From Diphasiastrum complanatum (lineage: Eukaryota > Streptophyta > Lycopodiopsida > Lycopodiales > Lycopodiaceae): a DNA stretch of 64,000 nt. The stretch spans positions 20,979,798-21,043,797 of the forward strand of contig CM055113.1 of the NCBI GenBank assembly GCA_029204225.1, given 5' to 3'. Position 1 is the stretch's first letter, and the number at the start of each line of letters is the position of its first letter. Under the pieces are notes generated by a model. The model had not been told where the DNA came from. It saw only the letters and a program-made list of their open reading frames with translations, and did not search any database. Positions 1 to 15,884 of the stretch are shown here, piece after piece. Position numbers and translations under genes: made by a program.

Positions 1-42
1 CTACTAATCCGATATCATCTCGATTTTTCTGATTTTCCTACA
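1..42 (+). mobile_element. 3' end of a copia LTR (cut by window edge)
   Basis: The segment ends in CTACA and is followed at once by a tRNA-Met primer binding site, which is the normal order at the inner edge of a 5' LTR of a plant Ty1/copia element on the plus strand. Only the last 42 bases are inside the window, so length and the other terminus cannot be judged. Confidence 0.7.
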
Positions 43-54
43 TGGTATCAGAGG
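43..54 (+). other. copia primer binding site
   Basis: TGGTATCAGAG directly after the LTR end matches the usual plant copia site complementary to the 3' end of initiator methionine tRNA. It would prime minus-strand DNA synthesis. It sets the plus orientation of the element. Confidence 0.75.
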
Positions 55-830
55 TCGGCTCTCTGATCCAATAGATTTATGACAACCTCATGGTTTTTGA
101 ACCTTAAACTCAATAAGTAGAAGCCTCTTGATCCTAAAAACACTTTAGTATTGATTTATGAAGTGATTTTAAACCAACTCATTGAGAACTCACTAGCCCT
201 TCAATTTCTAGACTTACTAAATGAAGATCAAAATAGTGAAATGGTTGGATTCATCTATGATACCATTTTAAAAATGGTGGATCTTAGTAATTTAGACTTC
301 CAAAAAGTCCAATCAAGCATTGGAATTTGTAAAATATTCAAATCAATCAAGACTAGCTTCGGATTTTAGCTACAACTACATCTAGATTGATTATGTGGCA
401 ATTGCTCCTAGAATTACTATGATCAAGCATTCAAAGCAGCCTGAAATGTTTGCAGGACATCAGTCACTTAGTTAGCATTTAATTAACTATGTATATCATC
501 AAAATCACTCAAACATAGATGCTCCAACTTGGCCTTGGAAGAACAATGTGTCTCAAACTCAAAAATTGCTTCTCATCAATGAATGTACAAAAAAATGCTC
601 ATCAAAATAATGATAGATGAGCTCGGATCTCAGATCTAGGGTTATCCATAGTTAGGTATAGATCTAATCCTACCATCTAAGCCCCTAATTCAAGAATCAT
701 ATCCATTTGGTAGGTGGATAAGGTGAAGCTTGTGCCACCAAATTTTCTCAAATTAAGCCTATAATTTAGGACATTGATTTAGGGGTTCAAATTGGACACC
801 TCCTAAGCATGTAAATGGATACAATCACAT
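55..830 (+). mobile_element. degenerate leader/gag region of a copia element
   Basis: This follows the primer site and precedes an RNase H remnant, so it should hold leader, gag and most of pol. The only open frame, 151-369 (72 codons), has no motif I recognise. Most of pol must be deleted. Bases about 640-815 have a diverged inverted copy at about 9635-9800 (shared core around TACCATCTAAGCCCCTAATT), so this is a repeat family present in both orientations. Confidence 0.45.
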
Positions 831-1312
831 TGGTTTGATTGCTTTTTTAGGTTCATATTTTGTAAGAGACAAGATGGATAGAAGATCCAAAAGTGCACTT
901 GCTATATCTCTTGGAAAAGGAATCACTTCATGGCTTTCGAAGAAGCAAGACACCATCTCACTATCTTCCACGAGTATAAAGCCTTGACATCTACATCAAA
1001 GGAGATCCTTCTGGATCAAGAGGTTGTTGGTGGAGCTTAAGGTGGTTAGATCTGAAGATGTTCCCCTCATTATGTGTGAAAATATATCAGCTCACAGCCT
1101 TGCATCAAATCCTATCTTTCATGCTAGGAGCAAACATATCAAGATTGCTCACCATTTTGTGAGAGAAAAAGTTCAAGCCAAGGAAATCAAGTTGGATTAT
1201 GTGGATACTCATAGTTGTGTGGCTGATATTCTTACTAAACCCTTGCTGAAATATTCATTCATTAAGTTTAGATCATCCCTTGGAGTAATTAGTAAATCTA
1301 TGTTGAAAAACT
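831..1312 (+). pseudogene. copia RNase H remnant
   Basis: The C-terminal part of a Ty1/copia polyprotein is recognisable in pieces. Around 900-960 the translation reads like GKGITSWLSKKQDTISLSS, the equivalent of the copia ISWSSKKQPTVALSSTEAE block. From 1024 the frame continues with SNPIFHARSKHIKIAHHFV and, near the end, ADILTKPL, the standard RNase H tail. A stop codon at about 987 and a frame change break it, so it is not functional. In an intact element this domain degrades the RNA of the RNA-DNA hybrid. Family assignment is secure; boundaries are approximate. Confidence 0.85.
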
Positions 1313-1686
1313 AGTTAGTTTCTGAGTGTGAAAATTGTCGAGTGTTTTTCAATTGTTCTTTAGCTTTGCAAAACCTTAAGCAGATTCAATAAGTGACTAT
1401 GATCCTCTTTTTTGTTTGATTTTGATATTTTTAAAAACATTGAATACTTAAAGTTACTTTTTCTTTTTTGGATGTCTTTATTGTCGCATAACAAACCAAA
1501 CATCCATTAGATGAATATTATGATAAATATAAGGATCTCATTACACCTCCATTGTATGTCATGAAAATTTCTTTCTTAACTCAAATGACTAAAACATGCT
1601 TTTACCTTTGGAACTACCACTTCTAGAACCTCTCATTCTCTATCCAAAGCCTCCGCTTCTAGAGGATTTTCTTTAGTCCCATTTTG
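1313..1686. other. no recognisable gene
   Basis: AT-rich sequence after the RNase H remnant. A 3' LTR would be expected here, but no copy of the LTR end at 1-42 and no clear polypurine tract is visible. Confidence 0.5.
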
Positions 1687-2085
1687 TCATAAGAAAATAA
1701 TCAATGATGCTAGAAAAGATTCAATTGAAATTAATGTAAGAATTGATGAGTGTTTTGACTTTGAGCCCAAAATTAACGAGGCCTTGTTTATTGGAAATTG
1801 TACATATTCTTTAATTCTTTTGATGGCATTTTTGTTGGATAAACCTTGGATTGAATGAACAAAATGTTGTTTCATGGCCAATAGAATTGCACAGATGTAG
1901 TACTTGTTGGTCACTCTTTGCTTCATCATTGGACACTCATTCATTGTATGGTTCCCAGCACAAATTGTGCACCAAACATTCTCCCTCTTAGGATATTGTT
2001 GTTGCATCACTCTATCGGTAACCTTGCTAACCTTAGCATGTTGGTCTTCTAATGCTTTCAGTTTAGCATCGAACTGAACTTGCAT
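1687..2085 (-). pseudogene. gag-like fragment with a CCHC zinc knuckle
   Basis: A 132-codon frame on the minus strand. Its first third could form a short coiled coil (QFDAKLKALEDQHAKVSKV). This is followed by WCTICAGNHTMNECP, a Cys-X2-Cys-X3-His-X4-Cys arrangement similar to nucleocapsid zinc knuckles of plant retrotransposons, with one residue fewer than the usual X4 between the second Cys and His. The remainder is not recognisable. It probably derives from the nucleocapsid part of gag, which binds element RNA. There is no flanking protease. It is opposite in orientation to the copia pieces on either side, so it is from a different insertion. Confidence 0.45.
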
Positions 2086-2100
2086 CTACTCCATTTGCAT

Positions 2101-2876
2101 TTGTTGTTTTTGACCAAGCTTACCTTGAAGACAAACTTTTGTCCTTTTTTAGTAGCATTAGATGAATTTTCATATTTAATTGATTTTAAAAATGATAAAA
2201 TATTTCTAGAGATGTTGAATTAGAAAGATAAGGGTAAGTGGAGATGATGCTTAAGGGTCTACCCTTGTTAAAGTAATTCATCATTAAGCCAATTTAAATC
2301 ATACTATCAAGCTCCAAACCTCAAGTTTCGTTTTGAACCTTGTTGTACCTTGCTTTTTGAAATCTTGAGTAGTAGTTATAACATCTTTCAAGGTAAGTAT
2401 AAAATCTTAGATGAGTTTCATGAGTGACTCAATGAAAACCTATGGGTCCTTTTGATCCACCAAAGGCTTGGCTTACAAGGGACATTCCTAGATTTTCTTG
2501 AAAGCTTTTTGGCATTCTACACTTTCATGTGTCCTTCATAAAGGTTTGCTTTTGAGAGAACATCATCTAGTCTAGCAGTAGCTTGCTTTGAGGATGACTC
2601 TAGTTTTGAAGCAAATGATGTGTAGATATAAGCTTTTCTTTTAATCTCATATCTACATGTAGTGCACAAATGTGCACATTTTCGAATGGAATTGGTATAA
2701 TTGATTTCCAACTCGTATCTTTTTTATTTGTCGAAATTCCTATAGTTTGTCTAATATTTTTGGTTGACTTAATGCAGTACAAACATTGATGTTTGGGAGT
2801 GACATTGAATATACAATTTACTTTATCAAAACAAGTCACAAACGAACTAGGAATTGGTTGTGTTCTAGAGCTTGCT
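2101..2876. other. no recognisable gene; presumed internal part of a plus-strand copia element
   Basis: Only short frames without motifs. Because a plus-oriented polypurine tract and LTR follow at 2877, this stretch should be the internal 3' part of that element, but I could not recognise RNase H in it. Confidence 0.4.
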
Positions 2877-2885
2877 AAGGGGGAG
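2877..2885 (+). other. polypurine tract
   Basis: AAGGGGGAG immediately before TGTTGGAGATAA. This is the typical second-strand primer of a plant copia element and marks the 5' edge of its 3' LTR. Confidence 0.65.
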
Positions 2886-2922
2886 TGTTGGAGATAATGT
2901 AGCATGCACCAAAAATAGTCAC

Positions 2923-3008
2923 ATGAAGGAGACCACGTAATGTGAGAGTGAGGAACTCCTCACTATATGAAGGAGACCACGTAGTGTGAGAGTGAGGAAC
3001 TCCTCACT
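2923..3008 (+). repeat. 42-bp tandem duplication in LTR
   Basis: Two nearly identical copies of a 42-bp unit, separated by two bases, ending GAGGAACTCCTCACT. The unit end contains a small inverted repeat (GAGGAACTCCTC). Confidence 0.9.
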
Positions 3009-3023
3009 TGGGGGTGGGGGAGG

Positions 3024-3027
<4 letters not shown>

Positions 3028-3077
<50 letters not shown>
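3028..3077 (+). repeat. (GA)25 microsatellite
   Basis: About 50 bases of uninterrupted GA inside the LTR, just after a G-rich run. Confidence 0.97.
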
Positions 3078-3080
<3 letters not shown>

Positions 3081-3345
3081 ATGTGTGCTATCCCTTGGTG
3101 TAGAGGCACATTATTCTTGGTAAATATAATTCCCTCTAGGTCCGGCCTTATGGGAACATAATAAGCTTAAAGACAACAATATTTGGGAACACAACAAACT
3201 ACCTTATACAAGAGAGGTGCTCTTCTCCAATGAGGTACCTCATTCACATGGTAGAACTTGCCTTCAAGGCCTACTACGAATATAAAAGTATGTAATGAAA
3301 GGATGATCATACCCGTTTTGCTGCTATCTATTGTATAGTGACCAG

Positions 3346-4604
3346 TGTTGTTATGCTGTAGATTCTTTTGATTGATTGACTACCTGTTTATTTACTCTTC
3401 AGCTCTCAAATCTACTACAAGCCTCCCATTCTTTGGGCTGCAGCTGCAGCTGCAATATTATGTACTTGATCAGTAGAAGCTTTCCCTTCGTTGAATTGGG
3501 ATGGAAATACTGCAATAACATGCATGAGCTTCAGCCTAAACTGCTTTGCAAGTTAAGCAGCAGGCAGATTGATCTGCACCTCGAGTATTTGGGTTTCAGT
3601 TCTATTGATTCAGCTTGATTGAGTGAATGCACATTTGGTGCTCAGATTGCTTATCTTTCTTTAGATCTCACAATTGCAGAGAATCTTCCTCAGGTGATCA
3701 GGAAGCAGGCCGAATTGGTTCTGCTCAGGCAGATTTAGTAGCCCGGAGAATTACTGGCTCTGCTGTTTGGAGATCCCTAGGCATGTTTAAGTTGCAAGAA
3801 ATTCCAAGCAAACAAAATGTGAATCTATGAGTAATGGTGATTTATGACTTGTTTGCAGTACTCTCTCCATTAGGGCTTCCTTGGTTAGATTGCTAGGCCA
3901 CCATAAAGCCGTTGGCTAATGATAGGTTGCAAGATTGATGGAGAAGACTGTATTATCAACATTCAAGATGGATCTTGACAATTGACTTCAGCATCAAAAT
4001 ATGAACAAACGTATCACTTACCGTTAAGATTAGAACTCCTGAACCTACGTAGATGATTTGCTAAGGCTAACAATTGATTTAGTCATACGATCGATGCACA
4101 AGATTTACATTTCAAATAGCACGTAACATTATAAAATTGATCTCTCTGTTGATCGCCAGGCTGAACAGGAGTCCTTAATGTATTTCATTGCTACGCTAGG
4201 CGGAATAAAATCACTTGTGCTAGTTTTTGAGAGAGGACTAGTAGTAGATCCGGTTTCATAAGACCAAAACAACTTCATACACTGATCTAAATGTCTAAAT
4301 CCTTCCACTGGCAAGCTACCAAAACGATTCATATATTACAATATATACTAGAGCTACCACTCCAATTTTAACTGAAAAAACATGAACACTTCTTTTAGAG
4401 TAGACCTTGGCTGGCTGCTTCCACGTTAAGTCAGAAACTGCAAGCATGAACAAGCAAACAAAGCTCTAATCAAAAATTGCTGCAAAAAGTTTCAAATTAG
4501 TAAAGCATAAAACTTTGTTATGAAATATGGAAGTTTCTCAAAGAAGAATATTAGATTCTACAAAAGAGGGTGTCAGGTTTGCATGCAAGTCAAGGTACCC
4601 ATTC
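3346..4604. other. no recognisable gene upstream of the lipid-transfer gene
   Basis: Short frames only (for example 3376-3618 and 3627-3830). Neither has a motif or homologue I recognise. The last 300 bases before 4605 lie downstream of the lipid-transfer gene and should contain its 3' UTR. I see no decisive polyadenylation signal. Confidence 0.5.
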
Positions 4605-4922
4605 TCAGCAGTCGAAGTTTGGTGGAAGACCGGTTACTCCACACTCCCCAGGAATTGCCTTCGCTGCATCTTGGTTAATTAGCCCTGATCCGATGTTTGA
4701 AGATCCACTCTTTATACACTGGCACATGGACTGTGGTGGGATTTTCTTGACAGCATCACAGCATCCCTGCGAAGGAGGTGGGGGGCTGGAGCCCGTCACA
4801 GATGCGAGGCATGGCATCAGCTCGTTCAACAAATCGCTACACTTATCCGCGTGAACCTCTGGTGTGCTCCCAAGTATAAGGATAAGAGCAAGCCCAGCCA
4901 ACATAAAAACTGCGAGCTTCAT
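4605..4922 (-). CDS. non-specific lipid-transfer protein, DIR1/type D-like
   Basis: This 105-residue secreted protein should bind lipids in the cell wall space. From the ATG at 4922 it begins MKLAVFMLAG and has a hydrophobic signal peptide of about 25 residues ending in VHA. The mature part is about 80 residues with eight cysteines in the order C-X9-C-X15-CC-X11-CXC-X24-C-X10-C. This is the eight-cysteine fold of plant non-specific lipid-transfer proteins, with spacing closest to the type D/IV (DIR1-like) group rather than types 1 or 2. The frame is open 13 codons further up, to 4961, but that extension starts with TTG and would bury the signal peptide, so 4922 is preferred. It is a single exon with no damage. 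The exact ligand and role (defence signalling, cuticle) cannot be read from the sequence. Confidence 0.88.
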   Translation of the reverse strand: MKLAVFMLAGLALILILGSTPEVHADKCSDLLNELMPCLASVTGSSPPPPSQGCCDAVKKIPPQSMCQCIKSGSSNIGSGLINQDAAKAIPGECGVTGLPPNFDC

Positions 4923-6477
4923 CTTCACAGGCGATGATAAATCTTGAACTAGTACAGCCAAGGAGGAGATGCACTCTGGCTTGTGAATCGGAATATTGTT
5001 TTCAGGTTTGTGGATTTACTGGGATGATTTAATTGAGCAAAAATGCCAGTCTTCTAGAATTGCAGACGGATTGTTGGAGAGTATGAATTGCACAAGAGCA
5101 GAGGATCGAGATCGATGAACACCTACAAAAGATCAACCTGGAAGATTCTCTAAAGGTGCTGACTAAAACCAAATGCCAGATGAGAATAGCGGATCAGGGA
5201 TTGTTGGCGACTATGAACTGCAGAAGAAAAGCAGTGGATCTAGAACGATGCCTGCAAATAAAAAATCACCGTCAGCAAAACTTAAGAAAAACCTCTGAAG
5301 GAATTGATTGAAGAAGCCAAATCTGGGTAGGTGCAGACCATAGAACATGAACTCTGAGAGCTGAAATATTGACAACCCAACAAAGATCAACCTCAAAAAT
5401 CCCCAAATAATCTAAAAGTACTTCTGAAGGAAGTTGAATGAATCAGCCCAAGTGCAAGATCACAGCTCTTGAACTCTATGGCTCTGTGTAGACCTCAAAA
5501 GAGTGGCTGAGCTTCTCTGAGTAGTTGCAGACATGAACTCTGGGTAGGTGCAGATCATAGGAAATGAACTCTGAGAGCTGAAATATTGACAGCCCACAAA
5601 GGTCAACCTCAACAAATCCCCAAAAAATTTCACAATACTTTTAAGAGAAGCTGAATCAGCACAAGTGCAGGATCACAGCTCTTGAGCTCTATGGCACTGT
5701 GTAGACCACAAAAGGCAAGCTCACAGAATCTGAAAAAATGACAACCCAACTATGAACATGTCCAAATCCCCTGGAAAACATCCAAAGACAAGCTATCTGA
5801 GGATCAGGGGACGAATACTTTGAAATCAAAAGCTCCAGAAGTTCAAATTGAAGCACCCAACAAGAGCCCACATCAGCAAAACTGAGGATCTCACTGAATC
5901 TGCAGACTTGAAACGATCTCTGAATTGCTCTGAGTTTAATTGCCACCATGGATACTCCTTAAATAGCAGCAGGCAGCTGCTGAAGCCCTCAAGGCCTCAA
6001 GGAAGAGGGGGGAAACAGAGGATCAAATTACAGTTCCATTTCCTGGGGATTTGAAACTGGCTTTGCTTTGGACCTCTGGACTGACTGTGGACACCAGTCC
6101 ACTGACAGGTGTCAGGGGCAAGCACTTGGTCTGGCCTATCACCAAAGCAAAGTACAGGGGAATACAAGGCCTCTTGGCCACACAACCGGCTGACACATTA
6201 ACGACCAGTAACAGTTAACATGTGGCCACGGGTCAGTTCCATACCAAAGTACCCAATAATGGCCACATTTTTTGTACCTTCTTATATAACAATTGGGCAG
6301 AATTCTTTTCTTTTTTTAAAAATCTTAATTGCACTATCATATATTCACAAATATACAAGTACATGAAACGGCATCCACGGCCGAAAATTGAGTGAGTCCA
6401 ATAGCAAAGTTCAAAGTCCAAAGGGCAGCCAAACTAGCATACCACGCAGGGTAGCAAACTGAAATCAACTGTAAGTA
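4923..6477. other. intergenic, upstream side of the lipid-transfer gene
   Basis: This should hold the 5' UTR and promoter of the lipid-transfer gene. I see no clear TATA box. It contains a diverged tandem duplication (5322-5714). Frames here carry no known domain. Confidence 0.5.
5322..5714. repeat. two diverged copies of a 180-bp unit
   Basis: Copy A at 5322-5503 and copy B at 5539-5714 both run from TCTGGGTAGGTGCAGA through ACTCTGAGAGCTGAAATATT to a CTATGG..CTGTGTAGACC block. Substitutions and small indels separate them, so the duplication is old. Confidence 0.9.
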
Positions 6478-6867
6478 TTAAAAAAAAAATAGCCAGGAAG
6501 CCGCCGCAGACAAAGAGAGAAGGTCCTCCTCAAAAACCCGCTGATTTCTGGTCGTCCAAATCTTCCACAAGACTGCTAGCCTGCACACATGCCAAAAAGT
6601 AAGAGTAAAAAAATCTGTCAATAAGGAATCCCCCAGTAGGATAGTGCCAGTGTCCAGAGAGAAAGTGAGACCCCACCGCGAGAAAATGTGACTCAGCTCC
6701 AGCCAAAGATGGTGATGACAGTGAAGGAACAAGTGCTCCACCGTTTCCTCAGCCAGCTGACAGAGCGGGCGAAGGCGATCATCAAGGAAGGGCCATTTGG
6801 AAAGCAAGGGTAAGGAGCAAGGGTTTCCTCCTGATGTGCAGACGGTTTTGGAGGCAGCTACGGGCAA
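6478..6867 (-). pseudogene. LINE ORF2 C-terminal fragment (zinc-binding RT tail)
   Basis: The frame contains RPLCQLAEETVEHLFLHC followed by a Trp-rich stretch and WKIWTTRNQRVFEED. This is the pattern of the zinc-binding domain found after the reverse transcriptase of plant LINEs (C-X2-C ... ET-x2-HLF-x2-C ... IW-x2-RN). The first Cys pair is imperfect. The reverse transcriptase and endonuclease parts are absent and the minus-strand upstream sequence loses the frame within about 100 bases. It is a 5'-truncated or broken copy abutting a copia fragment at about 7000. Confidence 0.8.
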
Positions 6868-7001
6868 CGAACCTAAGCTTTCGGAAGAGAGGGCTCATCC
6901 TCACACGAGTGGCACCACCTCGTGGCACGCTTCAGAGGCTACTAGCAAGCTTCCTTCTCCTCCTTTTTCTGCCCCTTGTCTGTCTCTAGGCAGTGTTTGG
7001 A

Positions 7002-7247
7002 TCACGATTTGGCTACGGCTGGTCTAAGGCAACCATCATTGTTGTACTCGATTCTAAACACCCATTTGCAACCAATAATATGCTTGTTGGATGGTGGATC
7101 CACTAGCTCCCAAGTGTTGTTGGTAATCAAAGTATCATACTCTTGTTTCATAGCTTCATACCGCTCCTTTGAATGGAGTGCATCTTGGACACTTCTTGGT
7201 TCTTCATGAGAGATCAAAAATGCATATTGGGTGGATTCAACATCCAC
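7002..7247 (-). pseudogene. copia reverse transcriptase, N-terminal piece
   Basis: The translation carries EPRSVQDALHSKERYEAMKQ, then NNTWELVDPPSNKHIIGCKWVF, the conserved start of the Ty1/copia reverse transcriptase (EP..EAL....W..AM..E...L..N.TW.LV..P.....I..KWVF). It stops after about 75 residues, where it meets LINE sequence. The catalytic YVDD part is missing. It probably belongs to the same minus-strand element as the gag at 7731-8579, with protease and integrase deleted between them. Confidence 0.88.
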
Positions 7248-7270
7248 TTGATTGCCTTTATCAATGTATG

Positions 7271-7274
<4 letters not shown>

Positions 7275-7339
<65 letters not shown>
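7275..7339 (+). repeat. (CT)32 microsatellite
   Basis: 65 bases of pure CT beginning after AGTC, inside the remains of a minus-strand copia element. Confidence 0.97.
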
Positions 7340-7341
<2 letters not shown>

Positions 7342-7730
7342 GGATCTTCTAGGTGAGAATACCTGAGGATGTTCCTCTTCAAACCTTGACCCCATCATAT
7401 CTTGATTGTCATCAATAGAGATAATAGAAGATAAAAAGCTAGAAAACTAGTTAGCCTTGGAGTGACTAAGTTCTATTGGATGTAGTAAAATGTAGTCACT
7501 TATATCCTTGTGCTAAAAGCTAATTGAACCATTTATTTGAATTTTATCATCCCATGCCTCTTTCGGTTTAGTGGCAATACTAATATAGAAAAAGATTTTA
7601 TTTTTCATTTATAAATCGATGAAATTTTGCACTCGATGGCTCCTCTTGTCAAATGTATGTCGTCATCAAATTGATGTTGATCAGCATAATTTCTCGCTTG
7701 CCATTTGTCTTTTCTTTGTTCCATCTCCTT
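7340..7730. other. no recognisable gene; deleted pol region
   Basis: This lies between the RT start and gag of the same element, where protease and integrase should be. I see no protease or integrase motifs. Confidence 0.5.
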
Positions 7731-8579
7731 CTATTTCTTGAAGCATTCACGCTCCCAGTGGCCAAGTTTGGTGCAGTACCTACAATTTCCAGGCTTATTT
7801 TGTCTTGAATAGCCGCATCCTTGACCTCGGCCTTGATTCCAATTGCCTCGATTTGGACTATCATTGACTTGCTCATGACATTGTTGAAATGATCCCCGGC
7901 TTGAGTTTCCTCCTCTCGATTGATACCTTCCATGGCCAAATCTTTCACCTCGTCCTCTAACTGCAAGAGCTTGATCATAGCACCTGTTACAATGATTCAA
8001 GTTCTCTTGACGTTGCTCTTCTTGCAAAAGCAATCCACCTAGGTCTTCATAGGTTGGAGTATTTTCTCTTGTGGCTATACTCGTCACAAACATCTGATGT
8101 GACTCACTCAGACTATTCAATGTCAATTGCACGATCTCACGATCTTGTACTCGCTCTCCAACTACTGCTAATTGGTCACGGATCTCTTTGATCTTCAGTA
8201 TGTGATCGACAATAGTTGCACCATCATCCATCCGCAATGTATGCAACTTCGTCTTCAGAAACAATATTCAAGATGTATTTGACGTTTCAAACAATGCCTT
8301 CAATGTATCCCACGCTTCTTTTGGTCCTTCTGAATCTGAAATATAGGGAATAATTGCATCTCTAACTGATAAGTTGATGACATTCTGGGCTTTTCGTTTT
8401 CTCCTATCAAATGTCCGCTGATTTTCTTCAATTACTGACCTTGTCTCTTCACCTGTCACGATCTCCCACAGCTCCTTTTCCATCAAAATGTTCTTCAATT
8501 TGAATTTCCAAACTGCATAGTTGTCGGCACCTTCCAATTTGCTTGACTCATTAAGGACACTCTCGCTTAGAGTTGCCAT
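7731..8579 (-). pseudogene. copia gag with one in-frame stop
   Basis: The frame starts MATLSESVLNESSKLEGADN and shows the usual order of plant copia gag: an N-terminal LEG.NY..WK motif, a UBN2-type capsid region (LTLNSLSESHQMFV, LLLQEEQRQ), an Arg/Gly-rich stretch, and a nucleocapsid knuckle CRYCTKLGHWEREC (C-X2-C-X4-H-X4-C). The only damage is a TGA at 8268-8270, where related gags have an ordinary codon. The frame is continuous on both sides. A CGA to TGA transition would explain it. Gag packages element RNA into virus-like particles. It is followed by deleted pol and preceded by a primer site and LTR, all in the same orientation. Confidence 0.92.
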
Positions 8580-9240
8580 TACTGGATAGATGAGTCTGGC
8601 TTACAAAATTTATCACACCACAGAACTGTAAATTTTTTGTTGGACACCTGATATCGGTACGATGCGCGGGTGCACGACTATGCAGGATTCTCTTTAGCTC
8701 GCGTACGTGGATCCGATATTGGTACAGATATGCGATATCGGAATGATGCACGGATGGACAACTGCTCTGGATTTTCTTTACCTCTGGCACGTCGCTCCAA
8801 TATTGGTACTAATATGTGATATTGGTATGACGCGCGGATGTACGACTGCTCTTGGTTTTCTTTACCTTTGGCGCGTTGATCCGATATTGGTACGGACAAG
8901 ATGAAAAGTAGAGAGAATATAAGACAAATGAGAGATTTCTTGGCAAACCTCTCACACAAATAGCACTTTCCACAACAACTAGGAAGTATTGTAAGAATCT
9001 CCCCACTCAACAGATTTTCAACTTGTTTGATGCTGCCCTGGCCTTTCTGATGCCTTCGGGACTGTGTCTTCGTTCCCCACTGATGATTCTGAGCTCCAAA
9101 CCTGCAAAATACACCAAAGAAGGATTTCTTCCAGCCGTCTTTATCCCTCCAAGCTTTCACCTCCTGTGAAGGACTTTCTCACTTCGTTGCGGAGCCTGTG
9201 ACAAGTTGTATCCACTGATCAGGCATGCAGAACTATTGCC
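8580..9240 (-). mobile_element. copia leader between primer site and gag
   Basis: The non-coding 5' leader of the minus-strand element. It contains three 84-bp tandem repeats. The frames seen across it (for example 8678-9160) exist because 84 is a multiple of three and are not taken as genes. Confidence 0.7.
8651..8902 (-). repeat. three 84-bp tandem repeats in copia leader
   Basis: Units at 8651-8734, 8735-8818 and 8819-8902. Each begins ATAT(C/T)GG and contains a GCACGG/GCGCGG block and a TTTTCTTTACCT-like block. Each differs from the others by a handful of substitutions. Confidence 0.9.
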
Positions 9241-9252
9241 GCTCTGATACCA
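9241..9252 (-). other. copia primer binding site
   Basis: Read on the minus strand it is TGGTATCAGAGC, a perfect plant copia initiator-tRNA primer site, touching the LTR end at 9253. Confidence 0.9.
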
Positions 9253-9515
9253 TGTCAAGAATTAGATATGCAACATCAAGCATTCACCATAAGCAATCAC
9301 CACAAGAAGGCGAAAGAAGAACACGCACTGTCACTCTATCACACTAACTCATACAGAATGTAAAATGTACAAATAAACCCTGAACCCTTGATAGAGAGAT
9401 AAAATCTACGAGTAGACTAATAGACTAGCCTACGGCTAATGACAGTTGGTCACAGCTATCAACATTAATGTACCTCGTAAACAGTAACAATGAAGTTTAT
9501 CATTGACTTCTAACA
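9253..9515 (-). mobile_element. copia 5' LTR, 263 bp
   Basis: On the minus strand it starts TGTTAGAAGTCAATGA and ends TTCTTGACA, next to the primer site. It therefore has TG...CA termini. The partner LTR is not in the window. Confidence 0.85.
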
Positions 9516-13110
<3,595 letters not shown>

Positions 13111-13342
13111 TTTTCTCATCATATACTTTAAGCTATTAAGCTGCTAAACTTATTTTGCACATGGATAACAATTTCAGCGTTGACACATGTCTTCCTCACT
13201 GTGCTAACTTGTGCGGTTTTGTGTAGTGGGATGGTGGCAGGTACCAGCTGGATGTCTTGAAATATGTTTCGCTTTACGGTGCTTTTTCTTAAAGTATTGT
13301 ATGCTTTCAGCTATGTTTTACCTTGTTGGTTTATGAATAAAG
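13111..13342 (+). repeat. dispersed repeat, copy 1, resembling a last exon plus 3' UTR
   Basis: Closely similar, in the same orientation, to 23952-24180. In this copy a possible 3' splice site (GGTTTTGTGTAG) is followed by 21 sense codons (starting TGG GAT GGT GGC) and TAA at 13290-13292, then an AATAAA signal at about 13336. I do not recognise the peptide. It may be a duplicated gene end or part of an unknown element. Confidence 0.6.
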
Positions 13343-15806
<2,464 letters not shown>

Positions 15807-15884
15807 CTTTGACACCTACCAGACATTCCTCCATTCGATCTAAGTCAATGTTGATGTTGTAGTTTGGTAAAGTTCTCGTAAAGT

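Larger units (their letters stand above)
2886..3345 (+). mobile_element. copia 3' LTR, right end uncertain
   Basis: It starts with TGTTGGAGA after the polypurine tract. It contains a tandem duplication of 42 bp (2923-2964 and 2967-3008, one mismatch, unit beginning ATGAAGGAGACCACGTA) followed by a G-rich stretch and a GA microsatellite. I could not find a convincing CA terminus, so the right boundary is a guess. Confidence 0.45.

Noticed and set aside
4570-4854. Plus-strand frame opposite the lipid-transfer gene
   Set aside because: It is the shadow of a well-supported minus-strand gene and has no motif of its own.
4605-4961. Longer form of the lipid-transfer protein
   Set aside because: The extra 13 codons begin with TTG, not ATG, and would precede a good signal peptide. 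The ATG at 4922 is the natural start.
6797-7027. Plus-strand frames across the LINE and copia fragments
   Set aside because: The minus strand carries recognised domains. These plus frames are by-products.
8678-9160. 160-codon minus frame with a repeated peptide
   Set aside because: It lies in the copia leader and stays open only because the 84-bp repeat is a multiple of three.
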